A stretch of DNA of 11,021 nucleotides. It comes from an uncultured Neomegalonema sp. (GTDB lineage Bacteria > Pseudomonadota > Alphaproteobacteria > Rhodobacterales > Rhodobacteraceae). Of the stretch, positions 1-5,663 are shown one piece after another. A program made the translations under genes and the position numbers. The notes under the pieces were generated by a model, which saw only the letters and a list, made by a program, of their open reading frames with translations, was not told the DNA's origin and did no database searches. Position 1 is the first letter of the stretch. The number at the start of each line of letters is the position of its first letter. Where the stretch lies: the NCBI GenBank assembly GCA_937927905.1, contig CALFWP010000012.1:1-11021 (forward strand), written 5' to 3'.

Positions 1-552
1 GCACCCGTAGCCCATGCGACCGGCCCTATTATCTGGGGCGAACCCGGAACCAATGCACAGCACTCCTTTTTTCAGCTTTTGCATCAGGGCAGCGATGTTA
101 TTCCGGTTGATTTTGTTGCGGCTGCAGAATCTCGGGACGGACCGGGTGCGCATCATACGGCTTTGCTTGCAAATTGTCTGGCGCAGGCACAGGCATTTGC
201 CTTTGGTCGCACAGAGTCGGAAACCCGTGCGGAAATGGCCGCAAAAGGTATGCCGCCTGCCGAGATTGACCGGTTGGCACCTCACAGGACATTTCCCGGG
301 AATCGTCCCTCGACAACCATATTACAAAAACGCCTTGATCCTTACGCGCTCGGGCGTCTGGTTGCGTTGTTCGAGCATAAGGTTTTTGTTCAGGGTGTGA
401 TCTGGAATGTCTGCAGCTTTGATCAGTGGGGGGTTGAGCTTGGCAAAAGCCTGGCGGTCAATCTTCTGCCTGCATTCGACGGTGCTGCAGATGATACACT
501 GGACGGGTCAACCGCCGGGTTGATTGCCGCGATAAAAGAACGATCAGCGTGA
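1..552 (+). CDS. pgi: Glucose-6-phosphate isomerase, C-terminal part (5' end outside window)
   Basis: Interconverts glucose 6-phosphate and fructose 6-phosphate in the cytoplasm, linking glycolysis/gluconeogenesis to the Entner-Doudoroff and pentose phosphate routes. The reading frame is open from base 1, giving 183 visible residues; the N-terminal two thirds are missing. Visible family motifs are GPIIWGEPGTNAQH at the start, NRPSTTIL in the middle, and the C-terminal signature VIWNVCSFDQWGVELGK. The catalytic His is in the TNAQH segment (visible residue 21; E. coli His386) and the catalytic Lys ends VELGK (visible residue 149; E. coli Lys514). The catalytic Glu of the MESNGK motif lies upstream of the window. 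The C-terminal tail (STAGLIAAIKERSA) ends about where the E. coli protein does. The stop codon overlaps the start of eda, so the two are co-transcribed and probably translationally coupled. Identification is secure. Confidence 0.95.
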   Translation, partial: APVAHATGPIIWGEPGTNAQHSFFQLLHQGSDVIPVDFVAAAESRDGPGAHHTALLANCLAQAQAFAFGRTESETRAEMAAKGMPPAEIDRLAPHRTFPGNRPSTTILQKRLDPYALGRLVALFEHKVFVQGVIWNVCSFDQWGVELGKSLAVNLLPAFDGAADDTLDGSTAGLIAAIKERSA

Positions 553-1184
553 CTTATACTGATATTAATGCGGTCTGCCAGCGAGCACCGGTTATACCCG
601 TCCTGGTGATCGAGGATGCGGGAAAAGCGGTGCCGCTTGCCCGGGCGCTGGTTGCCGGCGGCCTTTCCACGCTGGAGGTGACGTTGCGCACGTCTGCCGC
701 CCTTGATGCGATACGGGCCATAGCAGACTCGGTCACCGGTGCAGTGATCGGGGTCGGAACGCTGCGGATTGCCGAAGATGTCAGTGCCGCTGTCGCTGCA
801 GGGGCGCAGTTCGGTGTCTCGCCCGGGTTCAGTGCGCCGGTGATGGATGCAGCTGAGGGTGCAGGATTGCCCATGCTGCCGGGAGTGGCTACACCCTCCG
901 AAGCAATGGCCGCCGCGGACAGAGGATACCGGATACTCAAATTTTTTCCGGCGGAGGTGAATGGCGGTGTTGCGGCACTTAAGGCCTGGGGCAGTGCGCT
1001 GCCGGATTTGCGTTTCTGTCCGACCGGCGGGATCAGCGACACCAATGCGGCGGAGTATCTGAACCTGCCGAATGTATTATGTGTCGGCGGGTCCTGGGTT
1101 GCGCCAAATGATGCGGTCGCGCGCGGTGACTGGGCATTGATCGAAAGCCTGTCCCGTTCTGCAAGCGGGCTGGCAGCACAATAA
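549..1184 (+). CDS. eda: 2-keto-3-deoxy-6-phosphogluconate (KDPG) aldolase, bifunctional with 4-hydroxy-2-oxoglutarate aldolase
   Basis: Cleaves KDPG into pyruvate and glyceraldehyde 3-phosphate, the last step of the Entner-Doudoroff pathway. At 211 residues it has the usual length of this class I aldolase, a single TIM barrel. Visible landmarks: PVIPVLVIEDA near the N-terminus; LEVTLRT with Glu43 and Arg47; GVGT with Thr71; GVSPGF; PGVATPSE; LKFFPAE with the Schiff-base Lys131; the phosphate-binding PTGGIS at 158-163; and CVGGSW near the end. Each catalytic residue is offset by two from the E. coli enzyme (Glu45, Arg49, Thr73, Lys133). The start is a GTG at 549-551 overlapping the pgi stop (GTGA). 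No other start in frame precedes the conserved N-terminal strand, so expression probably depends on ribosomes finishing pgi. Pairing with pgi suggests a sugar-catabolic operon with zwf, pgl or edd further upstream, which is inference. Confidence 0.95.
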   Translation: MTYTDINAVCQRAPVIPVLVIEDAGKAVPLARALVAGGLSTLEVTLRTSAALDAIRAIADSVTGAVIGVGTLRIAEDVSAAVAAGAQFGVSPGFSAPVMDAAEGAGLPMLPGVATPSEAMAAADRGYRILKFFPAEVNGGVAALKAWGSALPDLRFCPTGGISDTNAAEYLNLPNVLCVGGSWVAPNDAVARGDWALIESLSRSASGLAAQ

Positions 1185-1209
1185 CGTCACTAACCGGCGG
1201 CACAGCACA

Positions 1210-1926
1210 TTACCCTATAAAAACAGCGATTTCCCTTAAAAGCTTTTCCTGAATGGCCCGCTCGAAATCCTCATAATCAACAGCATCCAGAACAAAGCTT
1301 CCTTCGCCGACAATCATATGATCGCGGTAATAGGTATTGAGGCGCCGGTAATCGTTTAAAATGGCGAGGCCGTTGACTGTGATGCCTGCGCGTACGGCCA
1401 TTGCCCGCGCCTCCGGCAGCATGGTCGCGGGACCGGCCCAGGGATCGGTTTCAATGCCGTCGCCGGATACATCAATGACCCGCCGTGTCCCCTCGATCCC
1501 GTTCACCTCGATCATGCCGATGGCATAATCAATCGCATCACCGATAGAAGTCCCGCCGCCGCCGATACCTGCACTGCGCCCTGTTTTGGTGTGAAACGTC
1601 TCAACGATATCAGCGAACCGCAATGCGGATTCCCTGCTGTCCAGAATGTGCCAGGTCGACGGAACCTTTGGAAAATTCGAATCCGACCAGACCACCAGCG
1701 CGACGGCAATACGGTGTTCCGGCCCAGATTGTACGGCTTGCAGGATTTCCGGACTGCGGAAGGCGGTTGCAATTCCAGACAGCTGAAGGCGGAATTCTTC
1801 TTCATCGACACTGCCGGAGGCATCAACGGCGAGTACCAGTTCCAGATCAACGATGTTGCTGTCGGCTTGTGCCCTGAGTAAAGGTACAAGTGCGAGCAAA
1901 GTGATTATGGCCAGGATTTTTTTCAT
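1210..1926 (-). CDS. Secreted DUF1194 protein with von Willebrand factor A-like fold
   Basis: A 238-residue exported protein of unknown role. The N-terminus MKKILAIITLLALVPLLRAQA is a clear signal peptide with a likely cleavage after AQA (residue 21), so the mature protein should be periplasmic or extracellular. The rest is a VWA-like domain: LVLAVDASGSV supplies the metal-binding DxSxS (Asp35, Ser37, Ser39), GGGGTSIGDA supplies the conserved Thr126, and DVSGDGIETD supplies Asp156. A complete MIDAS-like set suggests divalent-metal-dependent protein binding. The motif spacing and the RRVIDVSGDG and NGLAI segments match the alphaproteobacterial DUF1194 family. No partner such as a MoxR ATPase is present. 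It faces eda tail to tail across about 25 bp and is divergent from the FAD oxidoreductase gene across 61 bp. No strong ribosome binding site precedes the ATG. Family assignment is firm; function is unknown. Confidence 0.85.
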   Translation of the reverse strand: MKKILAIITLLALVPLLRAQADSNIVDLELVLAVDASGSVDEEEFRLQLSGIATAFRSPEILQAVQSGPEHRIAVALVVWSDSNFPKVPSTWHILDSRESALRFADIVETFHTKTGRSAGIGGGGTSIGDAIDYAIGMIEVNGIEGTRRVIDVSGDGIETDPWAGPATMLPEARAMAVRAGITVNGLAILNDYRRLNTYYRDHMIVGEGSFVLDAVDYEDFERAIQEKLLREIAVFIG

Positions 1927-1961
1927 AATGTGAATTTAGCGCATGTATCGGTTGCGTCACG

Positions 1962-1980
1962 GATCAAATTGCCGTTGATC
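1962..1980. promoter_or_regulatory. Inverted repeat in the divergent promoter region, possible operator
   Basis: GATCAA and TTGATC form perfect 6-bp arms around a 7-bp spacer, in the 61-bp gap between the divergent DUF1194 and FAD oxidoreductase genes. The second arm ends 7 bp before the ATG at 1988. The heptamer TCACGGA also occurs as a direct repeat at 1957-1963 and 1979-1985. It could be an operator or a small hairpin in the leader. No known regulator site is recognised, and arms this short can arise by chance. Confidence 0.25.
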
Positions 1981-1987
1981 ACGGAAT

Positions 1988-3025
1988 ATGGAATTGGATT
2001 GTCTTGTTATCGGTGCCGGTGTCTTTGGCTTAAGCGTTGCGCGGGCGCTGAAATCAGCGGGTCGTGACGTTGTGATCGTCGATGCGGTCGGGGCAGGAGC
2101 CGGTGCCAGTGCGACGCCGCTGGGCGTACTTGCGCCCCATGCGCCGGACCGTTGGAACGAAAAAAAACAGGTACAGTTCGAGGCGCTACGATCATTACCG
2201 GATGTCATAAAAGCGCTTGAACAGGAAACCGGCATTGATGCGGGGTACCGGCGCTGCGGACGGCTTATCCCTTTAACCCGTGCCCATCATGATCCGCTAT
2301 GGCGGGGCAGAGCAGCGGATGCAGAACAGAACTGGCAAGGGTTTGGCAATTTGTCGGTTGTTGAACCGGAAGCGGTATGGCTATCATTGGACAGTGCACC
2401 TTTCGGAGCGGCCCTTTGCGGTCTGAGCGCGCGAATCAACGCCGGACGCTATTGCAAGGCGCTGAGCGCATCTGCGGGAGCAATCGAAACCGGCTTCCGG
2501 CTTTACAGACTTGATTCCGAAGGGGCGGTGTTTGAAGATGGGACGCGTTTACAGGCGAAACGGATATTCCTGACCACAGGAGCGGATGCCTTCCGGTTTT
2601 TGCCTGATGAGGAGGACTGTACCCCTGCCGGACGCGGGGAGAAGGGACAGGCGGCTGTGCTCCGCCTGGCGGATGGCCCTCCGGTTGATGCGTGGCCGCT
2701 GATCTACAAGGATCGCCTCTATATCGTGCCGCGCGGGGACGGGCATGTCGCGGTCGGTGCCACTAGCGAGCGGGATTACACCGCAGAGGATACCACGGAT
2801 CATCAATTGGATGACCTGATTGCCAGGGCGCGCTCGATCTGCCCGCGTCTGGACGGAGCTGAGGTGATCGAGCGCTGGGCAAGGCTGCGTCCGCGTGCGG
2901 CCAATAAGCGGCTGTTGGTATGTAGGCACCCGCAGTTGGATCATGTCATTGTCTCAACGGGTGGTTTTAAGACCGGATTGGCAATGGCGCATACCGCTGC
3001 GGCAAAAGCCGTTGCCCTTGCCTGA
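1988..3025 (+). CDS. DAO-family FAD-dependent oxidoreductase (amine/amino-acid oxidase type)
   Basis: A 345-residue flavoenzyme of the D-amino-acid oxidase / glycine oxidase superfamily (relatives include ThiO and the C-terminal domain of MnmC). The N-terminal Rossmann motif is VIGAGVFG (Gly9, Gly11, Gly14), followed by VVIVDA, where Asp32 occupies the place usually held by the ribose-binding Glu. GASATPLGVLAPH matches the FAD-contacting loop of the family. Later landmarks are KRIFLTTGADA, LYIVPRGDGHVAVGATSE in the substrate-domain strand, and the C-terminal FAD-binding segment VIVSTGGFKTGLAMAHTAA. There is no signal peptide or membrane segment, so it is cytoplasmic. The substrate cannot be read from sequence; a small amine or amino acid is the family expectation. 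The ATG at 1988 is right before the Rossmann strand. A symporter gene follows in the same direction after 125 bp, suggesting a shared substrate (inference). Confidence 0.8.
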   Translation: MELDCLVIGAGVFGLSVARALKSAGRDVVIVDAVGAGAGASATPLGVLAPHAPDRWNEKKQVQFEALRSLPDVIKALEQETGIDAGYRRCGRLIPLTRAHHDPLWRGRAADAEQNWQGFGNLSVVEPEAVWLSLDSAPFGAALCGLSARINAGRYCKALSASAGAIETGFRLYRLDSEGAVFEDGTRLQAKRIFLTTGADAFRFLPDEEDCTPAGRGEKGQAAVLRLADGPPVDAWPLIYKDRLYIVPRGDGHVAVGATSERDYTAEDTTDHQLDDLIARARSICPRLDGAEVIERWARLRPRAANKRLLVCRHPQLDHVIVSTGGFKTGLAMAHTAAAKAVALA

Positions 3026-3137
3026 TCACACTCGTGACAACCTTCTGTCGAAGGACAAAACCGGCATTACGTTCCTCACAACAAACGTGACGGAATGTCG
3101 CAAAATGGTTAAAAGCCGACTGAACATCCAAGAGATC

Positions 3138-3142
3138 AAGGA
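3138..3142 (+). promoter_or_regulatory. Ribosome binding site of the symporter gene
   Basis: AAGGA lies 8 bp upstream of the ATG at 3151 and fixes that start. It is one of the few clear Shine-Dalgarno sequences in this window. Confidence 0.6.
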
Positions 3143-3150
3143 TCCCGCAT

Positions 3151-4611
3151 ATGATTGAACAAGCACCGGTTATCGTTCTCACCGGTCTGATACTGACTGT
3201 AGGACTTTTCAGTTATTTTTTGACACCGAAAGAAGCGGGGGAAGAGGGGTTTTTCAACGGACGGGACGCTCAGGGCGGTGCCCCGGGTCTCTGGACGCTT
3301 GTTCTCAGCCAGGTCACGACATGGATTTTTGCCCGTTCATTGATGACGGCGGCGATCCTCGGGTTTTACTACGGCACGCCCGGCGCGCTGGCCTACGCCG
3401 CCTATTATCTGTCGTTCCTGACCGGCGGGCTGATCGTTGATCAGTTGCGGTTCCGGCACGGATATCAATCCGTACAGGATTTCCTGCGCACACGCTTCGG
3501 CGTAACCGGCGTAACATGTTATAACTTTGTCATTGCCTTACGTCTGTTATCCGAGGTGTTTGCCAACCTGCTGGTTGTCGGTGGTATCTTTTCAGTGGTT
3601 ATAGGTGCCGACATGTTTGGAGGGCTGCTGTCGACCGGTTCCATAGATGACGGGGGCGGTCTGGCGATGGTTATACTGGCCGTGATTGGCGTCGGATATT
3701 CGATGCTGGGCGGCCTGCGTGCATCTCTCAAGACGGATGTTATGCAAATGCTGGTTTTTCTGGCGGTTTTTGCAGTCGCGTTTATTGCGCTGATCACCCA
3801 TGACAGCTTTGATTTTATGACCGCTTTGAAGGCGGAAGGCACAAGCGGTGCGCTGCCGGGCTGGGTTCTTCTCGCTGTTGCCGGTTTACAGGTGCTGAGC
3901 TACCCGCTGCATGATCCGGTTATGATCGACCGCGGATTGATTGCGGATCGCCGCAGAACGGCATGGTCGTTCGTTCATGCGTTCTGGATTTCCGCATTGT
4001 GCATTTTCGGCTTCGGTCTGTTCGGGGTACAGGCGGGTATTCTTGCTGCAGACGGGCAGGGTATGCAGGATGTCTGGCAACAGATGTTCGGGCCGTGGGT
4101 TATGGTGGCGGTGAATGCGGCACTGATTGTCTCTGCGATTTCGACGCTCGATTCCACACTGTCCAGTGCATCGAAACTGGTTGTTGTGGATATGAAGGTT
4201 TTGCCGCAGACAATCTCCAGCGGGCGTTTGACCATGGCGGCGTTTATGGTTGGTGGACTGGCATTTTGTTTTTACGGATCGCAGGATTTATTCGCCGCTG
4301 TTGCCGTATCCGGTACCGCGTCGATGTTTCTGGCACCGGTGATCCTGTTCTCGTTGTTCGGCGGATATCATGTGGCGCTGTGGAGCTATCTTGTCTCCTT
4401 TGCAGCGGCGATTGGCGGAGCGGTGCTCTATTTTCTGATCAACGGTAAAAAGGCGCTGGGCATCGATGCTATGGCAATGATGAGGGTCGAACATAAATAC
4501 ACGGCTCTGCTATATATTTGCATCGCCGTGCTTGTGATCGGTTGCGGCGCCTTTGCACTCGGCGCCAGCAGACAAAAAACAGTGTCGCCGGTTATGTCCG
4601 GCAACGCATAA
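3151..4611 (+). CDS. Sodium:solute symporter family (SSS/SSF) permease
   Basis: A 486-residue inner-membrane protein with about 13 hydrophobic segments, the normal topology of the sodium:solute symporter family (PutP, PanF and relatives), which imports a small solute together with Na+. The first helix spans residues 5-24; the second contains WIFARSLMTAAILGFYYG; and GVGYSMLGGLRASLKTDVMQ matches the conserved family segment around helices 6-7. The Na+-site Ser-Thr pair of PutP (Ser340-Thr341) corresponds to Ser331-Thr332 in VSAISTLDSTLSS, so sodium coupling is expected. The substrate is unknown. The final helix ends near the C-terminus. It lies downstream of the FAD oxidoreductase on the same strand, and its 3' end overlaps the end of znuA by 20 bp in opposite orientation. 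Family membership is firm; no specific gene name is justified. Confidence 0.85.
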   Translation: MIEQAPVIVLTGLILTVGLFSYFLTPKEAGEEGFFNGRDAQGGAPGLWTLVLSQVTTWIFARSLMTAAILGFYYGTPGALAYAAYYLSFLTGGLIVDQLRFRHGYQSVQDFLRTRFGVTGVTCYNFVIALRLLSEVFANLLVVGGIFSVVIGADMFGGLLSTGSIDDGGGLAMVILAVIGVGYSMLGGLRASLKTDVMQMLVFLAVFAVAFIALITHDSFDFMTALKAEGTSGALPGWVLLAVAGLQVLSYPLHDPVMIDRGLIADRRRTAWSFVHAFWISALCIFGFGLFGVQAGILAADGQGMQDVWQQMFGPWVMVAVNAALIVSAISTLDSTLSSASKLVVVDMKVLPQTISSGRLTMAAFMVGGLAFCFYGSQDLFAAVAVSGTASMFLAPVILFSLFGGYHVALWSYLVSFAAAIGGAVLYFLINGKKALGIDAMAMMRVEHKYTALLYICIAVLVIGCGAFALGASRQKTVSPVMSGNA

Positions 4612-5590
4612 TCTTATCGGTGATATCCGATAGAAGGTTTTCGTAAAGCGCAGGGCCCGGTTGGAACGCAAATCCGATCGGGTCCAATTGAACTTCTTTG
4701 ATACCGGTTCCGCGTATCAATGAACGCACGGTGCGGTTACTGTACTGTTTTTCAGAGAATATACAGCGCGCGTTTGCATTTGACATTTGCTTTCTGATTT
4801 CTGAAAGGCGCTGTGCCCCCGGTTTGCTTGCATGGCCGTCCGCAATGGCGATGGCCCGTTTCATGCCGAAGCGGGCGGTAAAATACTGATAAGCATCATG
4901 GTACACGATGACCTGTTGATCTTTTTCTGCCGTCAGTTTTGAGTTAATCGCGCTTTTTAACACAGTCAGCATTTTGTCCGCGTTTTCAGCATTCCGACGG
5001 TAAAGGATGGCATTATCGGGGTCAGCGGCGACAAGGTTTGCTGTGATTGCAGTGATCATATGCTGCGCATTGACCGGGTCCAGCCAGATATGAGGGTCAA
5101 GACCTTCATGGTCATGGTGGTGCGCGTGATCATCTTCAGTTTTGTGGTCATCATGCTTTGCATGATCTTCATGATCTTCATGATCTTCATGATCTTCATG
5201 ATCTTCATGGCCGCTGTGCCCGGCGTGGCTATCATGATCATCAGATGTCTTGCTGAAGCTGTGCAGGGTCAGGCCGTCTGCTTCAATCAGTTCAATGACC
5301 TGGGAATTGCGGGCATTTGTACTGATTACTTTTTCCAGCCATGGTGTCAGGGCCTCGCCCGTCCAAAAAACGAGATCGGCATTTGCCAGGCTTTGCACCT
5401 GCGAAACTTTAAGAGCATAGGTATGCGGAGAGCTGGAAGACGGGATCAACAAGTCCGGTTCGGCTACGCCTTGCATTACCAGTGAAACCAGTGAATGAAC
5501 CGGTGCGATATCCGTAACAACCCGTACAGGTTCCGTATGGCCCTGATGGGCGATGACTATAAACGGCAGGGCGGTGAGGAGTTTTTTCAT
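4592..5590 (-). CDS. znuA: Zinc ABC transporter periplasmic zinc-binding protein ZnuA
   Basis: Captures Zn2+ in the periplasm and delivers it to the ZnuBC permease/ATPase. Translation from the ATG at 5590 gives 332 residues starting MKKLLTALPFIVIA, a plausible though short signal peptide. Likely zinc ligands are His56 (SSPHTYAL), His167 (DPHIWLDP) and His231 (YHDAYQYF), matching the three-His site of ZnuA. Cys276 (ARCIFSEKQ) and Cys330 (IMRCRT) correspond to the disulfide of E. coli ZnuA. Residues 119-161 form the family's charged flexible loop, with 16 His among 43 residues, including five HED units in a row. The frame extends upstream to a TTG at 5653, but that would place coding sequence over the Zur-like palindrome. 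Another ATG at 5602 has no visible ribosome binding site, whereas GGA lies about 8 bp before 5590. Neither znuB, znuC nor zur is adjacent, so the transporter must be completed from elsewhere. Confidence 0.9.
   Translation of the reverse strand: MKKLLTALPFIVIAHQGHTEPVRVVTDIAPVHSLVSLVMQGVAEPDLLIPSSSSPHTYALKVSQVQSLANADLVFWTGEALTPWLEKVISTNARNSQVIELIEADGLTLHSFSKTSDDHDSHAGHSGHEDHEDHEDHEDHEDHAKHDDHKTEDDHAHHHDHEGLDPHIWLDPVNAQHMITAITANLVAADPDNAILYRRNAENADKMLTVLKSAINSKLTAEKDQQVIVYHDAYQYFTARFGMKRAIAIADGHASKPGAQRLSEIRKQMSNANARCIFSEKQYSNRTVRSLIRGTGIKEVQLDPIGFAFQPGPALYENLLSDITDKIMRCRT
5161..5205. repeat. Five perfect tandem copies of a 9-bp unit inside znuA
   Basis: CATGATCTT (+ strand) is repeated five times without a mismatch and is followed by a partial CATG. 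On the coding (-) strand each unit reads as Glu-Asp-His in frame, building the metal-binding loop of ZnuA. Because the unit is three codons long, gain or loss of copies by slippage would lengthen or shorten the loop without breaking the frame. Confidence 0.97.
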
Positions 5591-5633
5591 GACTGATTCC
5601 ATCGGAAGCGGTTCGGTTTTTCGGGTTTTAGTA

Positions 5634-5651
5634 GATATGTTATAACATAAC
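5634..5651. promoter_or_regulatory. Zur-box-like palindrome between znuA and the flavoprotein gene
   Basis: GATATGTTATAACATAAC is an 18-bp palindrome with one mismatched pair (third from each end); the inner 14 bp TATGTTATAACATA are perfectly symmetric. AT-rich palindromes of this type upstream of znuA are the zinc-uptake regulator (Zur) operators of alphaproteobacteria. It sits 43 bp upstream of the znuA start and 12 bp upstream of the divergent flavoprotein start, so one site could act on both promoters. Its symmetric core contains TATAAC on both strands, which could itself serve as a -10 element. Under zinc sufficiency Zur would repress znuA (known for the family); control of the flavoprotein is inferred from position. 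Confidence 0.8.
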
Positions 5652-5663
5652 AATCATTCAGGT

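Noticed and set aside
133..135. Arg in PGI where E. coli has a His in the segment after CDFIAPAIT, considered as a lost catalytic residue
   Set aside because: Counting from the C-terminal catalytic Lys shows that E. coli His386 is the His of the GTNGQH motif, which is conserved here (visible residue 21). The Arg is at a non-catalytic position.
554..1045. Long open frame on the - strand across eda
   Set aside because: Shadow of eda caused by codon bias; the + strand frame has every catalytic motif of KDPG aldolase.
3041..3088. Small hairpins between the FAD oxidoreductase and symporter genes, CCTTC-TGTC-GAAGG (3041-3054) and ACGTT/AACGT arms at 3068-3088, considered as a terminator
   Set aside because: Stems are only 5 bp and no T run follows; they are too weak to call a terminator or attenuator. 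Nothing else is recognised in this 125-bp gap.
5060..5485. Open frame opposite znuA with a run of repeated Ile-Phe-Met
   Set aside because: It is the complement of the His-Glu-Asp repeat in znuA and has no independent coding evidence.
5591..5653. Longer ZnuA starting at TTG 5653 or ATG 5602
   Set aside because: The TTG start would put coding sequence across the Zur-like palindrome and place about 21 polar residues before the signal peptide. The ATG at 5602 lacks a ribosome binding site.
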